DNA of 64,000 nucleotides from Costus lasius. Its lineage: Eukaryota; Streptophyta; Magnoliopsida; Zingiberales; Costaceae. A program made the position numbers and the translations under genes. Positions 1 through 9,893 of this stretch are shown one piece after another (the stretch's first letter is position 1; every line of letters starts with the position of its first letter). The stretch spans positions 4,633,957 to 4,697,956 of the forward strand of contig CM050450.1 of assembly GCA_027563935.2 (NCBI GenBank). The letters are read 5' to 3'. Below the pieces are notes generated by a model. The model ran no database searches. It saw only the letters and a list, made by a program, of their open reading frames with translations, and was not told the origin of the DNA.

Positions 1-19
1 GAGGGAAACAAGGAGGAAA

Positions 20-1024
20 GGGAAAGAAACAGAATTCTTTCCTTTTATTTCCTTGGTTTCAAAGGAAAGAAATAAACAAAGGAAAGAAAACATTTCCTTT
101 CCTTTCTCTCCAAAACCGTTTCCTCAAAAAGAGATGGAAATGAGATTTCCGTCCGCTGCTCGCGTCTCGCCCCGAGCACTCTCGTCCCCATCTTCCTCTC
201 GCCCCTCTCCCTCTTGCTCCAAAAAGCCGCCCCCTCTCCTCTCACTGCCCTCCACTCGTAGAACACTGTCGACATCGCCGCCCCCCTCCGTCCGAGCTCG
301 GGGCCACCCCCTCCTCTCTCGCCGCCCAAGCTCGTCTGCAGCCTCCGCCCGAGAGATCCACTCCTCTCACTGCCCCCCGCTCGCAGAACACCATCGACAT
401 CGCCGCCCCCTCTATCCGAGCTTGCAGCCGCCCCCCTCCCCTCTCGCCACCGAGCTTGTCTGTAGCCTCCGCCCGAGAAATCCACTCTTCTCACTGCCCT
501 CCGCTCGCAAAACACCGTCGAGCATTGCCGCCCCTCCCCTCTCTCGTCCGAGTTCACCGCCCCCTCTCCTCTCGCCGCCCGAGCTCGTTTGTAGCCTCCG
601 CCCTCGAGATCCACTCCTCTCACTGCCCTCCGCTCATAGAACACCGTCGAGCATCACCGCCCCCTCTCCTCTCGCAGCCGCCCCCTCCCCTCTTGCCTGA
701 GCTTGTCGCCCCCTCCATCCGAGCTCGCAGCCGCCCCCTACCATGCTGCAGCTCTCGATCGGCAGCAGTAAGGAGCTCGCCGAGCGGGTGGTTGGTCTGC
801 TCCAAGCTGCTACGGGCAACATACGCGAAGCGCATCTGCTCGTCGCCTCCCGATTTTGGCGTTGACCCAAATATTGACTGGGATTTGGGTGGTCAACTGA
901 TCAACATATCATTTAGGTGGAATTTGAGTTGATTTTGACTCGGTCAATAGCTTAGTTGATTGGTCAAAATATTTCTTTCCTTCCATCGAAACACAAGGCC
1001 TAAAAGAGAAAGGAATTATTTTCC
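20..1024. mobile_element. Non-autonomous terminal-inverted-repeat element
   Basis: The two ends are imperfect inverted repeats of about 45 bp. The left end (about 20-75) reads like the reverse complement of the right end (about 970-1024), with CCTTGGTTTC and GGAAAGAAATA matched by CCTTGTGTTTC and GGAAAGAAATA. The right end interrupts a gypsy integrase reading frame directly after its AQSRQK motif, which fixes that boundary. The interior is GC- and pyrimidine-rich with tandem repeats, and no transposase is seen. A Mutator-like or similar DNA element is the best guess. The target duplication cannot be checked because the left flank lies at the window edge. Confidence 0.45.
236..715. repeat. GC-rich tandem repeat, four units of about 125 bp
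   Basis: The phrase CTCCTCTCACTGCCC recurs near 236, 359, 483 and 613, each time followed by a CTCGCAGAACACC-like string and a CGCCGCCCCC run. The units are imperfect and strongly biased to pyrimidines on the plus strand. This bias keeps long frames open on both strands without any protein-like conservation, so the frames here (for example 53-700 and 456-932) are not annotated as genes. Confidence 0.7.
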
Positions 1025-1690
1025 TTCTGCCGACTTTGTGCAGTACTCAATCTTATCCTAGTTAGGTGTACTAATTCTATATCTCTTTGAAGTAAATCAG
1101 GTCCCAACAATTGTTTCTCCCCTAACTAAATCCAACACACAGGAGATCTATATTTTCTTCGATACAATGCCCCGTACGAAGCCATTTGAATAGATGAATG
1201 AAAACTATTATTGTAAGAAAATTCAGCCAAATGCAAATGCTTATCCCAAGACGTATGCATATCCAAAGCACAAGCTTTAAGCATATTTTCCAAAGTTTGT
1301 ATAGTCCTCTCTGACTGACCATCCGTTTGCGGATGAAAGGTCATACTAAAATTTAATTTAGTTCCCAAGGTCGCTTGCAAAGCATTCCAAAATTTAGAAG
1401 TATATCTGGTATCCATGTCAGAAATGATACTCACTGAAATACCATGACGACTAACAACTTCTCTTATATAAATTTTAGCTAACTTATACATAGGATAATT
1501 CTTCTTTACTAGAATAAAATGCATAGACTTAGTTAATATATCAACAATTACCCATATTGAATTATACCCTCTTTAAGTCTTGGGTAAACTAGAAACATAA
1601 TCCATGGTCATGTTATCCCATTTCCATTCTGGTATAGGAAAACCCTGCAATTTTTTCGCTGGTCCTCGATTTTCAATTTTGACTTTCTTA
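1025..1690 (-). pseudogene. Ty3/gypsy integrase fragment
   Basis: Read on the minus strand, this is the integrase core of a Ty3/gypsy polyprotein: a WKWDNMTMDYV segment, then KSMHFILVK, SIISDMDTRYTSKFW with the second catalytic Asp, HPQTDGQSERTIQTLE with the catalytic Glu, YNNSFHSSIQM, and the end motif RLSTAQSRQK. A TAA breaks the frame near 1575 and another stop lies near 1126 after PVCW, where intact relatives read on into a LGEKQLLGPDLLQ-like tail that is still visible. Protease, RT and RNase H are absent. It is a relic, cut at 1024 by the inverted-repeat element. Confidence 0.85.
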
Positions 1691-2003
1691 GGAAAGAGAA
1701 ACACTTTTATTTATTTTGTTAATTACAGAATTAGATCCACACGTGGCAACAACACTTTCTTAGGAAAAAGAAACACAAAATAACAAACAAACACTAATAT
1801 AATATGGTTGATCTAATATATAAAGGAATTTGAAATATTATTTCTGCTATAGAATTACAAAGCATATTTAAAAAAAATAAATTTAATATATAACTTATAT
1901 ATTTAACATTGACTAATCGACATATATGGTTGATATTATTCTAATATAGTATACTCTTACTACTATTAGCCATATATGATAACACACGTGTTTGCTAATT
2001 TCA
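1691..2003. other. AT-rich spacer
   Basis: Nothing recognisable apart from a repeated phrase, CTTTCTTAGGAAA, near 1684 and 1757. It sits between the gypsy relic and the 3' end of the first family F copy. Confidence 0.4.
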
Positions 2004-2653
2004 TCATAGCTTTCGACTCAGAATGGAAGCGTATCCCGGCTTGTCGTCCAGATCTCTGTTCCGGCTGCTGCTCAGGTCGGGGTCGCTAGCTTGGCGGGGT
2101 CCCTGTTTTGGCGAGGAGATCTTGCTTCCGTTAGAGATGCTTGTGATCTCATGTTTGTGATCCCCGATGTTGTTAGCGACTAAGCGCAACAGCCCGGAAT
2201 CGAAGTCGCTGCTCTCCGCAAGAGACTCGAATACGTTGGCGAGTTGATTGAGATGGCGTGTGGGAGCCTGCTGCCCCATAACTCGCGCCTTGGTCGCCAT
2301 AGAACTCTGTCCCGGCTGCTTAGATATTGTCTGCTCAGGGCGAGGTCCCTGGCTTGGCGAGGAGATCTTAGAGATACTTGTGATCTCATCTTTGAGAGCC
2401 CGGATGTTGTTAGCGACTAAGCGCAACGGCCTGGGCTCCGTGCCGATACTCTCCGCAAGAGATTGTATTCGTTGGTAAGTTTTACGAGATGGCGTGTGGG
2501 AGCCCGCCTCCGCATAACCCGCTCCTCTTTGATAACTTCCTTGAGGAGCGCAATAAAATCCTTAAGATCATCACGGGCCTCACGCCTCTTTGGTTTTTCC
2601 AAGACTTTTAAGAGTATGGGCACCGAGGCGGCTATAATGATAACGAAATCCAT
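2004..2653 (-). pseudogene. Family F copy 1, frameshifted
   Basis: The ATG at 2653 begins MDFVIIIAASVPILLKVLEK, the hydrophobic family N-terminus, followed by RRRAPTRHLVKLTNEY. Around 2465-2470 one base is missing compared with other copies, so the first frame stops at 2417. The correct continuation SLAESIGTEPRPLRLVANN runs in the next frame to 2004. That part holds two core modules (NNIRALKDEITSISK and NNIGDHKHEITSISN), each followed by an SSPSQGP-type linker, and ends in LDDKPGYASILSRKL. The function is unknown. The upstream GGAAGCACC and GAGAGACA strings match the leaders of the intact copies, which supports the start chosen. Confidence 0.6.
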
Positions 2654-2741
2654 CTGTCTCTCAACTTTGCGTGTGTATGTATGGAAGCACCGTACTCGTT
2701 CGAATTATGCAGGGACGAATGTGCCTCAATTTTCTGATCGA

Positions 2742-3597
2742 GGGGTAATAGGGAAAGGGGTTAAGTTAAGAAATGATAGGAGATCACTTTGGCACAAATA
2801 ATAAAAATCTCCCAAAGTAATAGTAAGAAAAGTATTATCTAATTACATAGATAAGAAAGTGGTAGGATTTTCTAAGTCGTGAGTATAGATTTAATATGAA
2901 CAGTAAAATAAGTATATAATACCTTGTTGAAGCTGGTCGCGTGGCAGAGATGGACGCGACCCAAAACAGGATTGGCCGGCTGAGTGGAACGAACGAGGTT
3001 TCCGAACGCGTCGATTCGGGGTGGAGAGGCGGCGCAGGTGGGCGAAGGTCGTCGGACTGGTCGGAGAGGACAGGGCGAGGCGGGAAGTTGTCGCTGTCGA
3101 CGATAACTCAGGCGGGGACGACCAAACTACGGCGAGAGCAGGGAACGGGGGACGAAGGGCGAGAGGCGATGGAAGGCGTCAGGGGGCGTCGGGAGGAAGG
3201 GAGGAGGCTGACAGTGGGAAAGGGAAGGAGACGGTGGCGGGCGAAGGTGGCGGACGGAACCGACAAGGGAAGGCGTGGGCGGGATCTGGGGTGGAGGCGG
3301 GCCGATGGGAGATGGAGAGATGGGCACAGAAGTTGGGAGGTGTCGGAGGCAGAGCGGCGGTTCAGAGTACGCGAGGAGAACGAGCAGCAGAGGAACAAGA
3401 ATCAAACGCCATTAAACAACACAAGCTTCACTTAATTCATTCTACAGCGTCGAGTACCTTTTTAAAGTTATTTCGACGGTTCAGATCATACCTGTTTTAG
3501 ATGGAATCGTCGTTAAACGCGTTAGTTATCAAAACCAGCTGTCGTCGTAGTCGTAGAAAGTCATGTTGTCAGCATTACAAAATCAGCTGTCGTCAGC
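2742..3597 (-). other. GC-rich insertion with exon-like leader
   Basis: This stretch splits the upstream block of family F copy 1. The block is continuous in the other copies (TTTTCTGA followed by TATCTCCCC) but is separated here by about 855 bp. About 2940-3440 is GC-rich. On the minus strand it resembles a transcript leader ending at CTTCAACAAG followed by GTATTATATA, a good 5' splice site, near 2925. The overlapping open frames (2941-3435, 3021-3500, 3108-3398) are low-complexity and resemble no known protein. No target duplication or inverted ends are visible, so the element type is undetermined. Confidence 0.35.
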
Positions 3598-3780
3598 GGC
3601 AAACTATCTCTCCTTAACGTAATTACCTAGCATTTACAGGAGCGCTGCTTGGAAGAATAGACTTCCTTGACTTGCCTCTCCTTTGGCTAATTCCTAATTC
3701 TTAGCTTTGAAGAAAACGTGTCTACCGATTATGTACGCGGCTTATAATTTGTCCTCAATATCGCAATATATTTATGCATA
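3598..3780 (-). promoter_or_regulatory. Displaced family F upstream block
   Basis: The phrases GCGCTGCTTGGAAGAA, CTTTGGCTAATTCC and TTCTTAGCTTTGAAGAAAAC, then TTTGTCCTCAATAT, occur here in the same order as upstream of the family F copies at 9.9, 38.0, 38.5 and 40.7 kb. Here the block is separated from its gene by the insertion at 2742-3597. It is probably part of the old promoter region of copy 1. Confidence 0.55.
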
Positions 3781-4543
3781 TATGACTTTAAAATATAAAG
3801 TCAACGCTTGACCAATCAAATTCCCATTTCTAAACGCTTGGGTTCGATTTAGATTAAATCAAATATAATTTGAAAATAAATTAATATATAATATAATTAT
3901 GTATATAAAATTTTAAAATAATTATTTAAATCTTAAATTACGCTAACAAGGGGTCATGTGAAATATGCTAACAAGGGCTCTACATTATGAATAGTATATA
4001 GCAAAAGTTGAAGAACATTTTTCCAAAATAAAATATTTTGTATTATACTTAGCTAATCATCTCGACACGTTTAGCCCCAACAGATGATAAGGCATTTTTT
4101 TCACTAATGGTAGACAATATGTTACAAAGGGTTTTTTTTTGTGTTTATAAGAATATTAGATGAGTTTACTCGTAGAGTTTAGAAACATAGAAGCAAATTA
4201 CAAGAATTTATAATTAATTTTCAAAAACAAAATTAATTTATTTGCAAAAAAATCTTTTGAAAATCTTTCTTAAAATGCATTTGTTATTTTTTTTTACTTT
4301 ACATATTAAATAGAATTTTTATATGTGTGAAGAAATTGTTAGATTATTCGAATTGATATATAGCGTTTCTAATTAGAACTGATATATGATATTACATAAT
4401 TTAAAGGTATAAGAACTTAACAAAATTAAGAGGTATTTCTAAAAATTTCAAAGGCTTCCTTCCTCCAATTCGATTTTCAATTAGCTAAGGTTCAATATAA
4501 AAAACTCTACACCCTCTTCTGCAAACTATAAAAGTTAAGGGTC
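3781..4543. other. AT-rich distal flank shared with the 8.6-10.7 kb region
   Basis: No gene is seen. Several phrases recur further right: AAGTCAACGCTTGACCAATC (also near 8552), ATCAAATATAATTTGAAAAT (also near 9020) and GACACGTTTAGCCCC (also near 10651). This is therefore an old duplicate of the distal upstream flank of family F rather than unique spacer. Confidence 0.5.
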
Positions 4544-4719
4544 CAATTTGTTGGGCAGAGACGACGCAAAAACACCTTGTTGCTGGATTAAAAAAACTAA
4601 ACGACTACTGTCAAAGATAACACACAGAAATGACAGTGGAATAATAAAACACAAAACAAACAAGAGACACAAAGAATTTTACGTGAAAAACCTTCCCAAG
4701 TTGAGGAGGAAAAACCACG

Positions 4720-5948
4720 GGACCTAAGTCCGCTTAACTCTTCCACTAAATCAGTTTAATGGGTCTTACAAATCTTCTTAGAACATCTAGGAGCATAACC
4801 ACATCATCAAGACTAATCTTGGATCTCAGACAAGCATCAACACATGGTTGGTAAACAAAAACATGAGAGAAGAAGAAATCAGGTTTCACCAAAAAGATGA
4901 TCTCAGTTCTGGGCTTGCTGCGAGAAACTAAGACCTCAGTTCGACGATTCGACCGTTCAGATTGAAGAGCACTGAGTCCCGAACCTTCTCCTAAATTTCA
5001 GCCCGATCCAACGGTGAACTTCTTGCCGGAGGCCGATTTACACGGACTGCCCTAAGTTCACAGTTTGCCATCGAAGCTTCTTCTCTCTCTTTCTTTCACG
5101 ACTGTTCCCACAGATGTACAGCAGCATGCACCCACACACCCAATAAAACCTAAAGACAACAACACGTGTCAAACATACACTAATGTATCCACGAAGTTCA
5201 CAGCCAGTCCACGATAGTGTAAATCCACGATAGCTGGGTGTGTGTCCATGATAACTATAGTGAGTCCATGATGATCTAGATGTGTCCACCATAATCTGAG
5301 ATGTGTCCATCATAGCTGAGGTGTGTCCACCACGTGGACCTAAGTCCGCTTAACTCTTCCACTAAATCAGTTTAATGGGTCTTACAAATCTTCTTAGAAC
5401 ATCTAGGAGCATAACCACATCATCAAGACTAATCTTGGATCTCAGACAAGCATCAACACATGGTTGGTAAACAAAAACATGAGAGAAGAAGAAATCAGGT
5501 TTCACCAAAAAGATGATCTCAGTTCTGGGCTTGCTGCGAGAAACTAAGACCTCAGTTCGACGATTCGACCGTTCAGATTGAAGAGCACTGAGTCCCGAAC
5601 CTTCTCCTAAATTTCAGCCCGATCCAACGGTGAACTTCTTGCCGGAGGCCGATTTACACGGACTGCCCTAAGTTCACAGTTTGCCATCGAAGCTTCTTCT
5701 CTCTCTTTCTTTCACGTCTGTTCCCACAGATGTACAGCAGCATGCACCCACACACCCAATAAAACCTAAAGACAACAACACGTGTCAAACATACACTAAT
5801 GTATCCACGAAGTTCACAGCCAGTCCACGATAGTGTAAATCCACGATAGCTGGGTGTGTGTCCATGATAACTGTAGTGAGTCCATGATGATCTAGATGTG
5901 TCCACCATAATCTGAGATGTGTCCATCATAGCTGAGGTGTGTCCACCA
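4720..5948. repeat. 616-bp tandem duplication inside the solo LTR
   Basis: Positions 4720-5335 and 5336-5948 are two almost identical copies at an exact offset of 616 bp. I found only a couple of substitutions by eye (for example CACGACTG against CACGTCTG, and ACTATAG against ACTGTAG). The matching 91-codon minus-strand frames at 5038-5313 and 5654-5929 are a consequence of the duplication and not evidence of a gene. Confidence 0.9.
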
Positions 5949-6165
5949 TGTTCAGGAGTGTGTCCATCATCTTTTGCAGATCATGGACAGTGTGTCCACG
6001 ATCTTTGCAGAAAATCCACGACGTTCAAGATCGTGGACAGTGTGTCCACGATCTTCGTGTCCATGATCTTTGCATAAAATCTACAATGTTCAGGATCGTG
6101 GACAGTGTGTCCACGATAGCTGCAGCTGTGTCCATGATAGCATGCAGCCTATCCAAGGTTTAGGG
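5940..6165. repeat. Clustered palindromes around GTGTCCACGAT
   Basis: GTGTCCACGAT and its complement ATCGTGGACAC alternate several times, giving inverted pairs such as ATCGTGGACA followed by TGTCCACGAT near 5990, 6030 and 6095. Related single units (GTGTCCACCAT, GTGTCCATCAT) extend back to about 5815. Transcripts could fold into short hairpins. This is an internal feature of the solo LTR. Confidence 0.7.
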
Positions 6166-6251
6166 GGGCTTCATCAATGATAGAGACATCCTCCACATGG
6201 GCATAACTTGAGCCATCCTCCACATAGGAGGGAAACTCACCCAACACAATT

Positions 6252-6551
6252 TGTAAATATCAAATTAATATTTTACATGCAACTATCGTTGAATAAATTT
6301 AAGGGTCCAACTTGTGATACTTCAAGTTTGTGTTTCCATCTATTACATCATCTATTGTTGAATAAATTAATATTTTACATGCAACTATTTCAGTGATTGT
6401 TTTTCCTTCCAATTTGAAAATAAAACTGTACCTGTGCAACATATTTAGAATGCATTGCCTAGTTGCACTCTGAGATCGTCTTTATTGAATCATATAAAGA
6501 ACAATGCAAATTAAATGTATTAAGGTTCTAACTGAAGAATCTAAATTACAC
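6252..6551. other. AT-rich spacer with a direct repeat
   Basis: A repeat containing AATTAATATTTTACATGCAA occurs near 6262 and 6365. TTTAAGGGTCCAA at 6298 resembles the sequence just left of the solo LTR (GTTAAGGGTCCAA near 4534). No gene is seen. Confidence 0.4.
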
Positions 6552-6890
6552 TCTTAGAAGATTACATGATAATGTTTCTTGTTCTTTGGTTGTTATGCAT
6601 TTCATGGCTAATCTTAAAATTCATGGGTTTCCTATAGGTGAAAAGAATAATCAATTGGTAAGTTCTCTAAAACATAAACATGGAAAAATCATGAGATTTT
6701 ATAGCTTTATTTCTTTTTATCAGGGTGGTGTTTGAACTTATTGTATGGGCATAGATCAATCCTCTACTGTTATGATTTTGATCTTCTAATATCTTTGATA
6801 AAATTTCAAACCTCCAAAATGCTTGTTGAAATCAGGTTCTATAGCTATATGCTACATTTATTTGTATACTATGCATATGCACTTGGTGTT
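6552..6890 (+). repeat. Copy of a thiolase-gene intron segment
   Basis: The sequence matches 57834-58160 closely over about 330 bp: ATGATAATGTTTCTTGTTC, TTAAAATTCATGGGTTTCC and GAAAAATCATGAGATTTTAT appear in the same order. The other copy lies immediately upstream of the first recognisable exon of the acetyl-CoA acetyltransferase pseudogene. Here the similarity ends just before that exon, and no thiolase exon follows. Confidence 0.75.
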
Positions 6891-7067
6891 AACCATAGTT
6901 TAAAATTTTAGTTCGGCAGCTTGGTTCAATCAATTGCAGGATCGGTACAAATTGATTAGTATCGATTTTTGATGAAACTATCCAATCTTTGGCAAAAAGA
7001 AGCGAGTAGCAAGAAGCTCTTGCCTCTTGCTCCCACTTGACACTGGCTCTACGACCGATATGGTTAA

Positions 7068-7472
7068 GGCCTGTTTGGCCTATTTTGAAATTTATTTTAA
7101 GCAATTTTTAAACAGAAAGTAGTTAAAAAACTATTTGTTAATGAAAAATAATAATAAAAAAATAATAAAAAAATAAAATTTAAAAAAACTACAATTTAAT
7201 ACTTTATCAATTTCTTCTCCAAAAAAATAATTTATATAATTTTATTTAAAATTTTAAGTATTATTATTTAAAAAATTTAAAATTTTAACACAAAAGGAAA
7301 ATAAAATATATTATTATTTTAAATAATTTAAAATAATATATTTATTTATTATTTTAAATTTTAGCAACAGTAATTAAAAAATTATTAACCAAATATCTTA
7401 TAAATTTTAATAGTGCATGCAACACAGTTTAACACAATTATAAAACAATTAATAATAAAGCAAAACAAGCTC
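7068..7472. mobile_element. Tourist-like MITE
   Basis: The left end GGCCTGTTTGGCCT is an imperfect inverted match of the right end (reverse complement GAGCTTGTTTTGCTT). A TAA target duplication is present at 7065-7067 and 7473-7475. The interior is extremely AT-rich, has no coding potential, and is about 405 bp long. A TAA duplication and ends of this type are characteristic of PIF/Harbinger-derived Tourist MITEs. The short imperfect ends leave some doubt. Confidence 0.5.
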
Positions 7473-7494
7473 TAAGATCGAAAAAAGGCATCTG

Positions 7495-7625
7495 TTTAAG
7501 GTACAAATCTTAAAGCTCCGGTAGGTGCTGAATCCCCTCGGCCGATCTAAGCCTTTCCAGGCACAAAAGATACATCTTCTTCAACTTTGGCAGCGCACGC
7601 TTCTCCACTCTCAGTTGGTTCAACC
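7495..7625 (+). other. Ser/Pro-rich exon-like scrap
   Basis: One plus-strand frame reads NLKAPVGAESPRPI, a stop, then AFPGTKDTSSSTLAAHASPL, with better codon character than the surrounding AT-rich DNA. It may be a fragment of a captured exon. I do not recognise the protein and there is one in-frame stop. Confidence 0.25.
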
Positions 7626-8130
7626 CTTTCAAGTGCATCTCCCATTATTAAACATACAACCACATTTGATACTAATTTCCAAGTCTAGCGTTTACCTAAT
7701 TGAGTTGGGTGGGGTAACTCGACTGCGACTCTAACGATTCTCTGCATCGTGGAGGGAGCGAGGCAAACGTTCAATTGAATGACCTCGACAGGCTGCCTTC
7801 TTATCGACTCTTGGTTCTCGGCGTAGCTATGTTTCTTCTTGTCAATAGCTTTGTTCTAGTAACTTTTGGCTCTCTTGTCGACCCTCGGTTCTCGGCTGTC
7901 TGCACGTCTTGTCGTCGATAGCTCTATCTCAGTAACTTTTGGCTCTCTTGTCGACACTCGACTCTCAATTGTGTACACATCTCGGCTCCTCGTCAATAGC
8001 TTTGTCCGAGTAACTTTTGGCTCTTAGCTGTCTGCATGCCTCGCCTCCTAATCGTACATAGCTCTGTTCCGATAACTTTCGGCTCTCTTATCGACTCTCG
8101 GCTGTCTGCATGTCTCGGCTCCTAATTGTG
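7626..8130 (-). repeat. Family F 3' block with degenerate 81-bp array
   Basis: CATCTCCCATTATTAAACAT, CCAAGTCTAGCGTTTACC and GAGTTGGGTGG at 7627-7715 form the 3' block that also occurs at 27.36, 36.35, 38.83, 46.98 and 62.55 kb. It is followed, going right, by about five degenerate units containing CGATAGCTCT, GTAACTTTTGGCTCTCTTGTCGAC and CTCGGCTGTCTGCA, period about 81 bp. In minus-strand orientation the array precedes the 3' block, as expected for a gene tail. No family F coding module remains between this array and the upstream block at 8131. Confidence 0.55.
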
Positions 8131-8330
8131 ATCTCGGTTCGAAGAAGATTCTTTGTTGACTTGCCTCTCCTTTGGCTTATTAGCTTTGAAGAAAACGCGT
8201 CTATCCATCATGGACACGACTTCTAATTTGTTCTCAATATTGCAATATAATTATGCATATATTAATATAAATATTAAAAAATGACTGTCATTTATTAACA
8301 TATAAATACATGATTATCTTTGTCTTAATT
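8131..8330 (-). promoter_or_regulatory. Family F upstream block without its gene
   Basis: TTCGAAGAAGATTCTTTG, GCCTCTCCTTTGGCT and AGCTTTGAAGAAAACGCG match the upstream blocks of the coding copies. Here the block joins the 81-bp array directly, so this copy has lost its coding region. Confidence 0.5.
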
Positions 8331-8335
8331 TTTTT

Positions 8336-8549
8336 TTTCCAGCAGTCAGTGGGAACGCCTCAACCACTACGCGTTGGCCAAAAGGCTGATTTATCTGAAC
8401 TCCAAGTCCAAACCAAGTCGCATAATCGCGACGAAAACATGCACCAAAATTCTTGTCATGTGTTCTCTAATCGTGTCGTTATGCGGATCAACGTTCAATT
8501 CAGCTCGAAATTTCCAGGCTTTGTTCAATGGGATGATAATGTAATGTAA
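8336..8549 (-). pseudogene. Unrecognised conserved reading frame G, copy 1
   Basis: On the minus strand a frame reads NKAWKFRAELNVDPHNDTI, then REHMTRILVHVFVAIMRL, and stops near 8395. A related copy at 38118-38340 continues instead with TFGQRVVVEAVPVTD after a short internal deletion, and a third scrap (GQRVVVEAVPVTS) lies at 10360-10420. Each copy lies upstream of a family F upstream block on the same strand. I do not recognise the protein. It could be an upstream exon of family F, a separate small gene, or a transcribed non-coding block. Confidence 0.3.
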
Positions 8550-9118
8550 ATTTATAAGTCAACGCTTGACCAATCAAAATCCTTTTTTAAAAAAAAATTT
8601 TGGGCGTGCCGAACTCCTATCTACTGCTCACGCGTCTTCTGGTTTAGTTTATTCATAAAAATATCATAATTATCGGAGGGATTTTTTTGCGTAACAATTA
8701 AATAATAAATTCTACCCGCTATTTCGATAAATTATAAGTAATTGGTATCGAATGTGCATAATTTTTTTAATTATAGAATGACTCATATGATTTGAGCAAG
8801 GAGTCGAATCATATGCCCAATGTATCTTCCTTTGGCCCGTACAGCAACAGATTATCTATTGCTTCTGAATCTTGAACTTAGGTATGTGCATTCCCGAATT
8901 AGATCAAATCAAACAAGTTCAATTTGAATCCGAAATCTTAAAATCTTTTTTAGCAAAAAATTCAAATATGAACCTTGAGCGACCCAAAATTTTTATGTTC
9001 GATTGGGTTCTGTACAGATTAAATCAAATATAATTTGAAAATACATTAATGTATAGTATAATTATTCATATAAAATTTTAAAATAATTATTTATGCTAAC
9101 AAAGACTCATGTGAAATT
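8550..9118. other. AT-rich distal flank of family F
   Basis: This shares ordered phrases with 3781-3980 (AAGTCAACGCTTGACC, ATCAAATATAATTTGAAAAT, GCTAACAA). It shares TTCTACCCGCTATTTCG and GGAGTCGAATCA with 10480-10580. No gene is seen. Confidence 0.4.
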
Positions 9119-9548
9119 AATCCTGACAACCGAAAGGTACATACTGAAATAAAATAGTCTCACCAGAGGCCAGCCCGGCCTTGAATATCCATAACACAAC
9201 ACCGACAGATAAGAAATATAGACCGGCGCAGCGGTCGACAAACCAACAGATAACCTGACCGGCGCAGCGGTCAACAGAGTCCAACAACATAACATAAAAT
9301 AACAATAGCCCAAAATGCATCACAACCCACCCAGACTGGTGGTCAAACTACTAACTATCTACTCTACTCCAGATGGAGTCGCGCCTGAACCTGGAGGCAA
9401 ACCAAAGGGCGAAGTAGGGATATTATAATGTATATGGTGCATGATCAGATACAAGGGATTACCAGACTACAATCAAGACTCTATATGACCATATAGAATA
9501 TAATCAAATCTCAATATACTTATCAATATATAAGTATCCTCGTCGCTA
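9119..9548. other. Unassigned moderately GC-rich stretch
   Basis: It contains a direct repeat around ACCGGCGCAGCGGTC (near 9222 and 9261) and no convincing frame. The texture resembles an LTR or untranslated region of a retrotransposon, but no TG/CA ends or target duplication are visible. It lies directly downstream (minus strand) of the short family F ORF. Confidence 0.25.
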
Positions 9549-9893
9549 TCACTTTCCAGTATCTTTTGGCTGCTTACGGTGAGAACTCTGTCCCGAGGAG
9601 ATCTTGCTTGAGATACTTGTGATCTCACCTTGGAGAGTCCGGATGCTGTTCGAGATAATGCCCAACTGCCCGGGATCCGAGCCGCTGCTCTCCGAAAGAG
9701 ACTTGAATTTGTCGGCGAGTTGATTGAGATGGCGAATGGCAGCCGGCGTCAGCATAACCCGCTCCTCTTTGATACTCCTATCTGTTTTGTTGAGGAACAC
9801 AATGAAGTTGTTAATTTCATTACGGCTCTCTGGTTTTTCCGAGAATTTTGCGACCAAGGTATTCGCGGCGGCCTTAATGACTTCGAACGCCAT
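9549..9893 (-). CDS. Family F copy 2, short intact ORF (114 aa)
   Basis: The start is the ATG at 9893 (MAFEVIKAAANTLVAKF). A longer frame exists only through a TTG codon, so the ATG is preferred. Order of parts: a short hydrophobic N-terminus (residues 1-17), a charged region with KPESRNEINNF and RSIKEERVML, then RHLNQLADKFKSLSESSGSD, then the core helix SNSIRTLQGEITSISSKISS. The tail is truncated to GQSSHRKQPKDTGK. There are no catalytic motifs. Compared with the 505-residue copy it has one core module and no tandem array. I do not recognise the family. An uninterrupted frame with the conserved leader upstream suggests it could be expressed, but nothing here proves it. Confidence 0.45.
   Translation of the reverse strand: MAFEVIKAAANTLVAKFSEKPESRNEINNFIVFLNKTDRSIKEERVMLTPAAIRHLNQLADKFKSLSESSGSDPGQLGIISNSIRTLQGEITSISSKISSGQSSHRKQPKDTGK

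Larger units (their letters stand above)
4549..6246 (-). mobile_element. Solo LTR, 1.7 kb, with 5-bp target duplication
   Basis: The element begins TGTTGGG at 4549, ends CCCAACA at 6246, and is flanked by the direct repeat CAATT at 4544-4548 and 6247-6251. There are no internal retrotransposon genes and no second LTR, so it is a solo LTR left by recombination. Read on the minus strand it starts TGTTGGGTGAG and ends in a CGTAAAATTC region, which is why the minus strand is preferred. The superfamily is likely Ty1/copia, from the short TGTTGGG/CCCAACA ends. It has grown by an internal 616-bp tandem duplication. Confidence 0.8.

Noticed and set aside
53..932. Long GC-rich frames on both strands (215, 199 and 158 codons).
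   Set aside because: They overlap each other, consist of low-complexity Ser/Pro/Arg, follow a 125-bp tandem repeat, and lie inside an inverted-repeat element.
2941..3500. Overlapping frames of 164, 159, 96 and 92 codons.
   Set aside because: GC-rich DNA with few stops in any frame. No domain, and the longest frame begins at GTG.
5038..5929. Two nearly identical 91-codon minus-strand frames, which look like a duplicated gene.
   Set aside because: They lie entirely in the 616-bp duplication of a solo LTR and start without any gene context. Their identity reflects the young duplication.
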